Positions 18,612 through 28,201 of a stretch of 37,748 nt of DNA are shown here, one piece after another; the stretch's first letter is position 1, and each line of letters opens with the position of its first letter. This DNA comes from Rhodothermales bacterium (lineage in GTDB: Bacteria > Bacteroidota > Rhodothermia > Rhodothermales > UBA10348): positions 1-37,748 of the forward strand of contig JAURNP010000063.1 in the NCBI GenBank assembly GCA_030830105.1. Direction: 5' to 3'. Under the pieces are notes generated by a model. The model was given only the letters and a program-made list of their open reading frames with translations, had not been told where the DNA came from and did no database searches. A program made the position numbers and the translations under genes.

Positions 18612-19447
18612 AACGCTCATTCCTGATTATAGCGCTGCTGACAACCACCCTGCTTCAAGTCGGGTGTGAGAATACGGTGGAGCCGATTTCGGCAGAAAGG
18701 GAAGACACCGTTGCTCTGTACGGCATTCTGGACATGCGATCCAATCAGCAGATTGTCCGGGTGGAGGCACTTCGCTCCACCATTCTTTCAGAGGATGACG
18801 GTTTGGATGGCGTGCGGGTGCGAAGCATCGTGGTGGGTTCGGGTACTTTCCAGGAGTGGCGGGATTCCACCGGGACCGATGAAGTAGGCAATCCGGTATC
18901 GCTGTACGTCTCGGATTTCAGGCCCGAAGCCGGGGCCACCTATCGATTGGCGGTGACACGTGAAGATCAGATTCTTGCTGAAGCGATTACAACAGTGCCC
19001 GCGGCTCCGGGTCTGTTGATCGATTCCGCAGTCGGGGACGAAAGCTCATTGGCTCAAACGGTATACCTGCGGGATATGAACGGGGCACCACAAGGTATCA
19101 CGGTTTCGTATACGATGATCGATATGGACCTGGGCAACCCGGTAACCATTCCGGTATCCTATGGCCAAATCGTGGAAACGCCCGTGACCCAACTGAATTT
19201 TGATGTCACGTATTGGTCGGATCGATTCGTGGTGATGAATGCCCTCGGCCGCGATATTGATGAGCCCGGCGTGCAGCTGCAGCGCATTGAATTGAGCTTC
19301 GACCTGCCAAGTCCGGAATGGGCCGATGTTGAATCCTCCAACCTGCTTGACGGACTTGGATTCTTTGCTTCGATAGGGCGCTATTCGTATTCCTGGCTAC
19401 TCGATGACCAAAGCGTTGCAACCATGGGATGGATTGACGCGCAATGA
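18608..19447 (+). CDS. DUF4249-like lipoprotein (module 1 partner)
   Basis: Lipobox TLLQVGCENTVEP; ATGA overlap with the upstream receptor; same fold pattern as 21883-22863. Confidence 0.75.
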   Translation: MKRSFLIIALLTTTLLQVGCENTVEPISAEREDTVALYGILDMRSNQQIVRVEALRSTILSEDDGLDGVRVRSIVVGSGTFQEWRDSTGTDEVGNPVSLYVSDFRPEAGATYRLAVTREDQILAEAITTVPAAPGLLIDSAVGDESSLAQTVYLRDMNGAPQGITVSYTMIDMDLGNPVTIPVSYGQIVETPVTQLNFDVTYWSDRFVVMNALGRDIDEPGVQLQRIELSFDLPSPEWADVESSNLLDGLGFFASIGRYSYSWLLDDQSVATMGWIDAQ

Positions 19448-19597
19448 GTGGAATGAATGGGCCTGAAAGGGCGTCTACTTTCTGTTCGAGATCCCGCCCT
19501 AATGGCTGAGGTTCAAGGAATTACCCTCATTCCACCTACTTTCTGTACACGTCAGGCCGTACCTTTTCGGCTTTCGTGATCTACACCCCCTGTACTC

Positions 19598-21886
19598 TTG
19601 CGCAGCCACATCCGAGTGCCCGTTTCGGTCCGCATTTTTCTCCTTCTTCTGCTCTGGACCCTGCCGGCCGCCGCTCAGAACGGAACGATCCGCGGATTCA
19701 TCACGGATGAAGCCGATGGACAGCCCCTTCCGGGCGTCAATGTCATCCTGACCAATGCCGCTGGCGACCTCTATGGTGCCGCTTCGGATACAGACGGATT
19801 CTACGCCGTCTCGCGGGTCCCGGCCGGTGACTATCAGCTCAAAGCCTCTTTCATTGGCTTCCAGGAATTTGAGCGTAGTATCACCGTCGTCGCTGGCGAG
19901 ATCCAGACGCTCTCTATCGAGATGGCCGTGGAGGAGACAGAGCTGGGCGAAGTGGTGGTCGAGGGAGCACGAGAAACAGCCGGTGCAGCCAACGTGACGG
20001 CCGGCTTGCAAACCGTTCGGCCTGCTGACATTTCACTGGTTCCGGCGCCGGATATATCGGCCGACCTTGTCAACTATCTGACGGCGCTTCCGGGCGTGGT
20101 CTCCCAGGGTGACCGAGGTGGCCAGCTCTTCATTCGCGGTGGCGAGCCCACACAGAACCTGGTCCTTCTGGATGGGATGCAGATATTCCAGCCATTCCAT
20201 GTGGTGGGTTTCTTTTCGGCCTTCCCGTCGGATATTATCAACACGGCCGATGTCTACGCCGGTGGGTACGGCGGCAAGTTCGGAGGCCGTCTCTCCTCCG
20301 TCATCGACATTACCGCGCGAACCGGCAACAAGAGGCGCGCCGTAGGAGCTGCCACGATTGCACCATTCGTCAGCTCGATCCGTCTCGAGGGGCCCATCGT
20401 GCCCGGAAAGGTCTCTTTCCTGGGATCGTATCGTCGCTCCGTGATCGAGCAGGGCGCTGCCAAGCTCATTGATGAGCCGCTTCCGTTCAAGTTTGACGAC
20501 GCGTTCGCCAAGATCCACGCAAACCTCGGATCCAATGCGCAACTGTCCTTCTCGGGCATCCGCACTACGGATTCGGGGCGACTGGGGATCAACCCCCTGA
20601 ATGAAGGTGCCGACGGTATCACGCAGGACGAAGTGAACTGGGAAAACATGGCCTTTGGAACGAGATTCCTGTTCCTGCCTGCCACGCTGCCTGTGTTCGC
20701 GGAAATCGTATCGAGCTATTCTTCGCTGAAGAATGAGTTTGGCCCTCCTGGCGATCCTGAGCGCTCGACCGAGGCTAGCGTATTCTCATTTCAGGCCAAT
20801 GTGACCCACTATGTTGGGCCCAATAATTTCAACTGGGGGATCTTCCTCAGTTCATCGCAGCTTGATGCCAATCTGGGCGGCCTGTTCCAGAATGTGCAGC
20901 TGAAGAAGGAGTTCATCACCGAAGTCGGTGCGTATCTCGAGCCTGAATTCAAACCAACGGATGGTCTCAATATCCAGCCAGGCGTTCGTTTGCAGTCCTT
21001 TCCCTCGAAGGGAGAGACCTTCATCGAGCCGCGTCTGCGCATCGTCTGGAATACCGGCATCCATCGTCTTTCGGCGGCCGGCGGAATCTACCATCAGGAA
21101 ATTACGGGTCTGAATGACCGTCGCGACGCTGGCGATATTTTTACGGCGTGGACAGCTTCACCGTTTGGGACCATTCCTGAGGCGCGGCATGTCATTGCCG
21201 GCTACCGCATCGAGCCGGCCAATTGGGTGCGTTTTTCGGCGGAAGGCTTTTACAAGGACCTGACCAATCTGAACGTTTCGGAATGGACGGCATTCCCGCG
21301 TTTTACTACCAATGTGCAGATCGCCGACGGGACTGCTCGGGGGTTTGATCTGCGCATGGAAGTGGGGAGTAGCGATCGATTCCAGGCGACGGTAAGCTGG
21401 GGCCGCTCCGAAGTGGAATACGAAACCACCGCGCGTGCGCTGCAGCTCCTAACCGGAGATGACGCGGTGGCGTATGCCCCACCGCATGATCGGAAAGATC
21501 AGCTCAACGTGATGGCCAATGTCAATCTGAAAGGGTTCAACCTTTCTGCACGCTGGCAATTCGGTTCGGGTCTGCCGTTCAATGAATCGCTTGGATTCGA
21601 TCGTTTCGTATTGCTCGATTCTCTTGTTGCCGTTACCGAAGTCCCGGGCGAGGAGCGCGTGCTGTATGGACGACCGTACACAGGGCGCCTCCCGACCTAT
21701 CATCGTCTGGATGTTTCGCTGGACCGCGAATTCCGTGTCGGTCCGACCACATTCCTGACTGTGCAGACAGGGATCCTGAACGCCTACGATCGTCGTAACC
21801 TGTTCTACCTCGATCTCTTCACGCTGCGTCGTGTGGATCAGCTGCCGCTGATTCCAACGTTGGGTCTGAAACTGGAGTACCGATGA
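19598..21886 (+). CDS. TonB-dependent receptor with CarboxypepD_reg-like N-terminal domain (module 2)
   Basis: TTG start with signal peptide RIFLLLLLWTLPAAAQ; plug GGQLFIRGGEPTQNLVLLDGMQIFQPFHVVGFFSAFPSDIINTADVYAGGYGGKFGGRLSSVIDIT; paralogous to the 16314-18611 CDS. Confidence 0.9.
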   Translation: MRSHIRVPVSVRIFLLLLLWTLPAAAQNGTIRGFITDEADGQPLPGVNVILTNAAGDLYGAASDTDGFYAVSRVPAGDYQLKASFIGFQEFERSITVVAGEIQTLSIEMAVEETELGEVVVEGARETAGAANVTAGLQTVRPADISLVPAPDISADLVNYLTALPGVVSQGDRGGQLFIRGGEPTQNLVLLDGMQIFQPFHVVGFFSAFPSDIINTADVYAGGYGGKFGGRLSSVIDITARTGNKRRAVGAATIAPFVSSIRLEGPIVPGKVSFLGSYRRSVIEQGAAKLIDEPLPFKFDDAFAKIHANLGSNAQLSFSGIRTTDSGRLGINPLNEGADGITQDEVNWENMAFGTRFLFLPATLPVFAEIVSSYSSLKNEFGPPGDPERSTEASVFSFQANVTHYVGPNNFNWGIFLSSSQLDANLGGLFQNVQLKKEFITEVGAYLEPEFKPTDGLNIQPGVRLQSFPSKGETFIEPRLRIVWNTGIHRLSAAGGIYHQEITGLNDRRDAGDIFTAWTASPFGTIPEARHVIAGYRIEPANWVRFSAEGFYKDLTNLNVSEWTAFPRFTTNVQIADGTARGFDLRMEVGSSDRFQATVSWGRSEVEYETTARALQLLTGDDAVAYAPPHDRKDQLNVMANVNLKGFNLSARWQFGSGLPFNESLGFDRFVLLDSLVAVTEVPGEERVLYGRPYTGRLPTYHRLDVSLDREFRVGPTTFLTVQTGILNAYDRRNLFYLDLFTLRRVDQLPLIPTLGLKLEYR

Positions 21887-22863
21887 TGGACAGCACGAAT
21901 AGACCTACTATGCACGCCGCAGACCCAAACGCCCAACCTGGTCGATCCATGCGATCACGAATCAAAACGCTTCCGCTGCTTGTCGCCATGATGGCGGCTG
22001 CCATGCTGTGGACAGGTTGCGAGGATACCGTCAATCCGTTTGTCGAAGAGGATCGCTACTTCACGCTGTTCGGTTATCTGGATACGGCTACGGATGAGCA
22101 GTACCTGCGGGTGATTCCGTTGCGCACCGACTTCGCGGCGCTTGAGGCTGGTGAGATCGATGCCACAGTCACAACAACGGAAGTGGAAACCGGGCGGTCA
22201 ATTGTTTGGCGCGATTCGTTGATCACCTTCGACGATGGGTCAACGGGCCACATATTCGTCTCGAACTTCCGCCCGATTCCGGGCTGGACCTACAATCTGA
22301 CGGTTGCGCGCGAAGATGGAAAGCGCGCCGAAGCTACTACGACCATTCCGGTTGTGGATGGCGTTGAACTGGATGAGCCGACCATTTCAGTTGCAGCCGT
22401 TTTCCAGAAGATTCGCTGGGACAACGTGGACTTCCCGCCATTCAGGGTTGAAGTCTGGTACCGGTTCCTGAACGCCTCTCCCGGTCAGCCCTTCCTGGAT
22501 GCCGTGATTCCTTACGGCAATGTAGGAGATCTCTATGGCCAACTTGTGCAGGGCGACAAGTGGGAAGTCCTTGTCAGGTTGACTGCAGACAAGGAAGAAG
22601 TCACCAAAGAATTGGGCGTCTCGGATGACGCTCAGCCATTCCTTATGTCCGTCGGTATGCGTCTGACAATGACTTCTGATTCCTGGCGTCCGCCGGATGG
22701 CGTCTTCGATCGCGAGGTACTGGTACAACCAGGTACCTTTTCGAATGTGGACGGCGGGTTCGGCTTCTTTGGTTCGGTCAATCAGTTCTCCTATGAGTGG
22801 ACACTCGAGCCCAACATCACCGAGTTGATTGGTTACACCTATCCGGGTAAGCGTTCCCAGTAG
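21883..22863 (+). CDS. DUF4249-like lipoprotein (module 2 partner)
   Basis: Lipobox AMLWTGCEDTVNPF; ATGA overlap with the upstream receptor; paralogous to the 18608-19447 CDS. Confidence 0.75.
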   Translation: MMDSTNRPTMHAADPNAQPGRSMRSRIKTLPLLVAMMAAAMLWTGCEDTVNPFVEEDRYFTLFGYLDTATDEQYLRVIPLRTDFAALEAGEIDATVTTTEVETGRSIVWRDSLITFDDGSTGHIFVSNFRPIPGWTYNLTVAREDGKRAEATTTIPVVDGVELDEPTISVAAVFQKIRWDNVDFPPFRVEVWYRFLNASPGQPFLDAVIPYGNVGDLYGQLVQGDKWEVLVRLTADKEEVTKELGVSDDAQPFLMSVGMRLTMTSDSWRPPDGVFDREVLVQPGTFSNVDGGFGFFGSVNQFSYEWTLEPNITELIGYTYPGKRSQ

Positions 22864-22896
22864 AAGTAGGGACGAAACCATACAGGATTCACTATC

Positions 22897-22936
22897 TGAC
22901 GCGGCGCGGAAATGAACTTTTCCGCGCCGCGTTCAG
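22897..22936. terminator. Long GC-rich hairpin (terminator/processing-like, no T-tract)
   Basis: ACGCGGCGCGGAAA (22899-22912) / TTTCCGCGCCGCGT (22919-22932), perfect 14 bp inverted repeat between two genes. Confidence 0.5.
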
Positions 22937-23024
22937 TATCCTGAAAACAGCCCAAGGGTCCCGTTCCTTGAGCTGTCCGGCGTGCCGGGCCTACCGTTCT
23001 TTCCCCACCCAAATCCGTGCAAAC

Positions 23025-23957
23025 ATGACCAAGGCTGATATCTGGATGAACGGCGAGTTCGTTCCGTTCGACGATGCTAATGTCCACGTTTTGACCCATG
23101 CCCTGCACTATGGCTCGTCGGTTTTTGAAGGTATCCGGTGCTACAAGACGGATAAAGGATCGGCCATCTTCCGTCATCCAGAGCACATGCAGCGCCAGAT
23201 TGATTCGGCGCGCATATACCGTATGGATCTCGGATACACCCGGGAAGAGCTGGAGCAGGCTGTAATCGATACGATTGTCCGATCTGGTCTCGAGGCATGC
23301 TACATTCGCCCGCTTTCGTACCGTGCCATGGGCCCCATGGGTGTCAACCCGTACAACAATCCAGTACACACGATGATTGCTGTCTGGGAATGGGGAGCCT
23401 ATCTCGGACCCGAGGCCCTGGAGCAGGGTGTTGACGTACACGTCGCCTCTTGGAATCGCATGGCGCCGAATACCTTCCCTTCGATGGCGAAGGCCGGTGG
23501 CAACTATCTGAATGCCGGTCTGGTCAAGATGGATGCCGTTCTGAGTGGTTTTACGGAAGGCATCATGCTGAGCGTTGACGGACATGTAGCGGAGGGATCG
23601 GGCGAGAACATCTTCGTGGTCAAAGATGGCGTGCTCTACACGGCTCCTGTCGCGACCTCTATTCTCCCCGGCATCACCCGCAGCAGCATTGTGCAAATGG
23701 CCAATGACATGGGCCTGGAGGTGCGCGAAGGACTCATTCCCCGTGAAGCTCTTTATATCGCGGACGAAGTCTTCTTTACGGGAACGGCCGCTGAAGTGAC
23801 GCCTGTCCGCTCCATCGATCATCATGTGATCGGCAAGGGAAGCCGTGGCGAAATAACCGAGCGGATGCAGACCGCGTACTTCGATGTCGTGCACCGCGGC
23901 ATCGATCCCTACGGTTGGCTTACGAAGGTACCCGTGGGAGAGACGGCAGCAGGCTGA
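23025..23957 (+). CDS. ilvE: Branched-chain amino acid aminotransferase
   Basis: MTKADIWMNGEFVPFDDANVHVLTHALHYGSSVFEGIRCYKT...EGSGENIFVVKDGVLYTAPVATSILPGITRSSI; class IV aminotransferase motifs. Confidence 0.95.
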   Translation: MTKADIWMNGEFVPFDDANVHVLTHALHYGSSVFEGIRCYKTDKGSAIFRHPEHMQRQIDSARIYRMDLGYTREELEQAVIDTIVRSGLEACYIRPLSYRAMGPMGVNPYNNPVHTMIAVWEWGAYLGPEALEQGVDVHVASWNRMAPNTFPSMAKAGGNYLNAGLVKMDAVLSGFTEGIMLSVDGHVAEGSGENIFVVKDGVLYTAPVATSILPGITRSSIVQMANDMGLEVREGLIPREALYIADEVFFTGTAAEVTPVRSIDHHVIGKGSRGEITERMQTAYFDVVHRGIDPYGWLTKVPVGETAAG

Positions 23958-24021
23958 ATCACCGCCGGGCCGAACCACCAGGGGGCAGGCTGCCCAAAGA
24001 AAGCGGGCAGCTCAGGACTGC

Positions 24022-25272
24022 TTAGAATTCGTAGAGCGTGCTGACCAGGGAGCCTTCCTGCTCGCCGGTGATCAAGACATCCAGCCGTCCATTTCCGTCT
24101 GAGTCGAACCAGTCCAGGCTACCGAACAAGACACCACGCAAATTGGCGATCTGCAAGAAGCTGAGGTCGATGTTCTCGAATACCTGTAGCCGCTGAGATT
24201 CCGGATTGCTGAGGTCTGACTGGCCCCATGTGACGAAGTCCAGATCTCGATCGCCGTCCATGTCACGGAAAAATGAGCCACCACCGAACAGTCCGGTAAG
24301 TGACGAGCGGGAGCCGTCGAACTGGGTTCCATTGTTACGGAAGACATACGTCTCACCGCGCAGGATGGTAGGTGCGAGCTGACCGCCGGCTACGATGATA
24401 TCCGAATCATTGTCAAAATCAATGTCACCAAAGGCCGTGCTGGCGAAATAGAGTTCCGGGAAGCCTTCTTCGGTCCGGGTGAACTGCGCATTACCATCGT
24501 TGCGGAAAAGGCGTACCGTGGGCCGGCCCGATTCTGTGAAACCGCCAACAATGAAGTCCATGTCACCGTCGTCGTCCATGTCCGAGATGTCAAGTGAGGT
24601 AAGCGCCAGCGGTTCGAATGACGTCGGTCCGGGGATGAATTCGCCGCCTCCATTGCCAAGCCAGACTCCCATGACGAGTCCGTCGTCCGACTCGCCTCCG
24701 AGGACGACGTCCACCAGTCCATCACCATTGAAGTCGGCGGCATCGGCCCTACTGCGGTGCACACCTGGTAGTCCAGAGGACCCATTGATGAAAAACGTAC
24801 CGCCGCCGTTGATATAGATATCCGTAGCTGGGCGGTAAATCACGGTCGTCGTCGTTGCCTCCTCAATTGCCAGGCCGGTCACGAGGATGTCCAGCGCTCC
24901 GTCGTTGTTCATATCTCGCCAGACGACGGATCCGCTTTTGAGATCTCGCTTGGGGAAATCGACTCGCTGGTAAACCGCGTCAATCTTAGGGGAGGCATTG
25001 GGGATCGGTGTGACACGGCGCTCCACGAACCGGTAAAGGGCGGAGTGCAAATTGCCATTTTCAAGCTCGCCTGTCAGGAATACATCATCGTCACCATCCC
25101 CATCGAAATCACCTGCGGCTAGAGCTCCGAAGCGGACCGGTGGCATACCGACTACGCCGGCAATCTGCCGCTGTGCAGCTACCGGAAGCACCAGCAGGAA
25201 ACAGGCAAAAATGGCTAGCCAACGTCTCATCGCGGTCGGCTTGGCCGCATTCTTCAGTCCCGATTCGGTCAT
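24022..25272 (-). CDS. Secreted FG-GAP/VCBS repeat protein, no obvious C-terminal sorting domain
   Basis: Repeats AAGDFDGDGDDDVFLTG, DAADFNGDGLVDVVLGG, DISDMDDDGDMDFIVGG, DIDFDNDSDIIVAGG; signal peptide MRRWLAIFACFLLVLPVAAQ (start may be 25230). Confidence 0.85.
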   Translation of the reverse strand: MTESGLKNAAKPTAMRRWLAIFACFLLVLPVAAQRQIAGVVGMPPVRFGALAAGDFDGDGDDDVFLTGELENGNLHSALYRFVERRVTPIPNASPKIDAVYQRVDFPKRDLKSGSVVWRDMNNDGALDILVTGLAIEEATTTTVIYRPATDIYINGGGTFFINGSSGLPGVHRSRADAADFNGDGLVDVVLGGESDDGLVMGVWLGNGGGEFIPGPTSFEPLALTSLDISDMDDDGDMDFIVGGFTESGRPTVRLFRNDGNAQFTRTEEGFPELYFASTAFGDIDFDNDSDIIVAGGQLAPTILRGETYVFRNNGTQFDGSRSSLTGLFGGGSFFRDMDGDRDLDFVTWGQSDLSNPESQRLQVFENIDLSFLQIANLRGVLFGSLDWFDSDGNGRLDVLITGEQEGSLVSTLYEF

Positions 25273-25275
25273 GGA

Positions 25276-27150
25276 TCAGCGTACCAACGTCATTGTTCCG
25301 GAGGCTGAGGAGCCACCCGCCCGAATTTCATAGAAGTAGATGCCCGATCCCATTTGAGAGCTGCCATTGGAGCGTCCGTCCCACTCTACCTGATGCTCAC
25401 CGGCAGGCTGCGTCCCAAGCGTGGCTGTATGGACTTCCTGGCCAAGCAAGCTGTAGACACGGAACTGGACGGCGGCGGCCTCAGGCAGGTCGTAGCGAAC
25501 CGTCGTCTGTGAGGTGAAAGGATTCGGATAGTTTCCATAGACTGCGAACCTGCGCGGCAGCGTGTCTTCGGCGTCGACATCTACGGACAGGCTTCCCTGT
25601 ATCGTGAAGGATCCCTCGGCTGCGAATTCAGAGGCAAGAAATGCGTTGTTCACAGCCTGGACACTCCAGAAGTAGGTGCCATCTTCCAGTTCGGTGAGCA
25701 TGAAGGCCTCTGCCACCGAAGCATTACCGGGACTTGGAGTAAAGCGTTGCCCGCTCACCGGATCAGCCATGGCCGACACCACATCAGAGGCACCAGGCTG
25801 CGTTCCAACACGTACGTTGTACGTAGTCAACATCACCCCATCCGATTCCGCGGGGGCTTGCCAGGTCAGGGTAGCCGCGCGATCGGAAATACTCGAGATC
25901 AAAGCAGAAGGAGCGCCTGGCAGCTCCGGGATGACCTGCCGGTAATTCTCGTAAATATTAGTCATCGATGGGCCGAGACTTGAGCGACCCGTGGAGATCA
26001 GATCCAGATCGCCGTCCCCATCGAAATCGCCGAATTCTGCATCGGCGAATACGCCGCCAACCAAGAGTGTAGCAGCCACGAATCCAGCTTCGGCATCATT
26101 GCGGAAAATGCGTGCGCTGCGTCGACCGATTGCAGCCTCAGCCCCATAAACCAGCAAATCCAGATCGCCATCGTGATCGTAGTCGCCCCACGTCACATCA
26201 CCAGCCAGAATACCGGTCAATGCATGACCCGATGGCGAGAATGAGCCCCCGGTGTTCTCCCAGATCTCCAGGCTGCCCTCAAAGATGAGCTCCGATACCC
26301 GACCACCAGACACAACGAGGTCGAGATCGCCATCCAAGTCATAATCTCCGAAGTCGACGGAGGAAAAAGCGTAGGGAGGAAAGTTCGCAGCTACGCTGGC
26401 AAAGACTCCATTATCGTTGCGCATCACCCGCGTTACGAATCCATTATCGGATGCGCCGGACAGCACGATATCGGGGTCAAGGTCCCCATCGATGTCACCG
26501 ACCGCCACGTCACCGTATCCGATTCCGTCGAGTAAATCTGTATGTGATTCAAAGGTGCCGTCGCCGTTGTTGTAGGCTACCACAGTGGTAGGTACGTCGC
26601 CAGACGTCACCCCAACCATAACAAGGTCCAGATCACCGTCCAGGTCCAGATCACCCCATTCCATGGCAGCGGAATGCAAGTCCGGAATACCGTGTTCCTC
26701 GAGGTATTCGACTGGCCCAAGTGATTGCAAGCGGTAGAGACGCGTTGAGGCTGTGTAAGGCCATTCCCGCGAAGTAGAACCCGTCACGAGCACATCGAGG
26801 TCTCCATCGCCGTCTACATCCGCGAACGAGGAAGAGGAATAGAGCACCTGGTGAAAGGGCCCGGTCAATGCATCGAAACGATGCAGTTCTCCGTTGTGGC
26901 CCTGGTTGACGTACAGGCCGGTTCTTACATCATCGCCAAAGGAGCCCGACAGCAGGAGATCCAGGTCCCCATCGGCGTCAATGTCACCCCAGTTTGCGGA
27001 TCCATGATGGATCGCGGGCAGGTCGTGACCGGAGATGTTGAAAGTAAATGGCTGCGTGACCGGCTGAGCAAAAGCCTGCGTTGTAAGCAGGAGGCCGAGA
27101 GCCAGCATCAGAGTGGCAGGTCGCAGGAGTGCCTTTGGGGCGATAGCCAT
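25276..27150 (-). CDS. Secreted FG-GAP/VCBS repeat protein with FN3-like domain and T9SS C-terminal sorting domain
   Basis: DxDxDGDLDLLLSG-type repeats throughout; FN3-like PGAPSALISSISDRAATLTWQAP; C-terminus NYPNPFTSQTTVRYDLPEAAAVQFRVYSLLGQEV...GIYFYEIRAG. Start placed at the signal peptide MAIAPKALLRPATLMLALGLLLTTQAFAQ (27150). Confidence 0.9.
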   Translation of the reverse strand: MAIAPKALLRPATLMLALGLLLTTQAFAQPVTQPFTFNISGHDLPAIHHGSANWGDIDADGDLDLLLSGSFGDDVRTGLYVNQGHNGELHRFDALTGPFHQVLYSSSSFADVDGDGDLDVLVTGSTSREWPYTASTRLYRLQSLGPVEYLEEHGIPDLHSAAMEWGDLDLDGDLDLVMVGVTSGDVPTTVVAYNNGDGTFESHTDLLDGIGYGDVAVGDIDGDLDPDIVLSGASDNGFVTRVMRNDNGVFASVAANFPPYAFSSVDFGDYDLDGDLDLVVSGGRVSELIFEGSLEIWENTGGSFSPSGHALTGILAGDVTWGDYDHDGDLDLLVYGAEAAIGRRSARIFRNDAEAGFVAATLLVGGVFADAEFGDFDGDGDLDLISTGRSSLGPSMTNIYENYRQVIPELPGAPSALISSISDRAATLTWQAPAESDGVMLTTYNVRVGTQPGASDVVSAMADPVSGQRFTPSPGNASVAEAFMLTELEDGTYFWSVQAVNNAFLASEFAAEGSFTIQGSLSVDVDAEDTLPRRFAVYGNYPNPFTSQTTVRYDLPEAAAVQFRVYSLLGQEVHTATLGTQPAGEHQVEWDGRSNGSSQMGSGIYFYEIRAGGSSASGTMTLVR

Positions 27151-27352
27151 GTGGTCGGAGGGCGGAGACAAAAGGACGATGAGTGTCCGGGATTGGACGC
27201 ACCCGGTGCTCGGACCATTCCCAACCAGGAGGACTCTGCACCGGAATAACAGCCACGAAACGGCGGCGCTCCAAACTAACAATCACTTCCCTCGGAAACA
27301 GGTCTCAAGCAGGCCATTCTTTCTGACCTTTGGGCGCACCTTCGACGGCGGC

Positions 27353-27412
27353 TGCACAATCACATAGGAGGCACAACCACACAGGTTGCACAATCAGATA
27401 GGACGCACAACC
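27353..27412. repeat. Short imperfect tandem duplication (26-nt core, 34-nt period, 2 copies) overlapping the yhhQ 3' end
   Basis: TGCACAATCACATAGGAGGCACAACC (27353-27378) and TGCACAATCAGATAGGACGCACAACC (27387-27412), 2 mismatches in 26. Confidence 0.9.
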
Positions 27413-28140
27413 TCACCCTCTTCAGCAGCATGAATGAGCTCTTCAGCCAGTTCTTCTCCCAGATAGCGGTCCATGACCCAGTGGGCTCCATAGATCACCG
27501 GCGTGATCACCACGGCAATGATGAACTTGTAGGAGTAGTTGAACAACGTGATTGCGATGATCTCGGCCCAGGCCAGCTGTCCCCAGAACGCGACCGTAAG
27601 GACAACAAACGTATCGATGAACTGGGACCCGAATGTGGATCCGGTGGCGCGGAGCCACAGATGCTTTCCTTTTGTCAGGCCGCGAAGCCAGTGGAAAAGG
27701 GAAATATCGACCAGCTGCCCAATTACGTACGCTGTGAGACTGCCGATGATGATGCGGCCTGTTGCGCCGAACACTGTGTTGAAGGCCTCTGCCGGGACGG
27801 GGGAGATGTCTGAGGTCGGGACAGCCATGGCCAGCTGCAAGAGGCCGAATTCGAATATGATCATCACCATCCCAATGAAGGTCACGAACCGGATTCCCGG
27901 CTTACCGAAGTACTCGTTCAAAAGGTCGGTGATGATGAATGTGATGGGGAAAGCCAGCACGCCTGCCGTCATTACCACCTCGTTGAACTCCATCCCGAGT
28001 ATGGTGATCGAGAAAGGCAGGTTGAACGCCGTGAAGAACTTGCTCGCCGTGGCTTCGGCAATCACGAGTGCCGTCAGGAAGATGGCTGTACAGATGACGA
28101 ACAGTTTCTGGGGACGGGAGAGCTGATAGGCTTTTCTCAT
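27394..28140 (-). CDS. yhhQ: Queuosine precursor transporter (YhhQ/VUT family)
   Basis: Multi-TM; ITDLLNEYFGKPGIRFVTFIG, GSLTAYVIGQLVDISLFHWLRGLTKGKHLWLRATGSTFGSQFIDTFVV. Confidence 0.9.
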   Translation of the reverse strand: MRKAYQLSRPQKLFVICTAIFLTALVIAEATASKFFTAFNLPFSITILGMEFNEVVMTAGVLAFPITFIITDLLNEYFGKPGIRFVTFIGMVMIIFEFGLLQLAMAVPTSDISPVPAEAFNTVFGATGRIIIGSLTAYVIGQLVDISLFHWLRGLTKGKHLWLRATGSTFGSQFIDTFVVLTVAFWGQLAWAEIIAITLFNYSYKFIIAVVITPVIYGAHWVMDRYLGEELAEELIHAAEEGEVVRPI

Positions 28141-28201
28141 GGTATCTGGGTGCTGGATGCGAGCGGTGGGTCTCGCGTTTCTTCGCCACGCTCAGTGGCG
28201 A

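Noticed and set aside
22839-23978. 379-aa minus-strand ORF antisense to ilvE
   Set aside because: Overlaps the confident IlvE gene; translation has no recognisable domain.
23989-24011. GCTGCCC/GGGCAGC hairpin between convergent ilvE and FG-GAP genes
   Set aside because: Only 7 bp and no T-run; possible but unsupported bidirectional terminator.
27353-27412. Possible CRISPR-like or IS-end repeat
   Set aside because: Only two copies, 8-nt spacer, no cas genes or transposase; better explained as a tandem duplication.
28183-28201. TCGCCAC/GTGGCGA hairpin after the histidine kinase gene
   Set aside because: Short 7-bp stem with no T-tract on the relevant strand; not enough to call a terminator.
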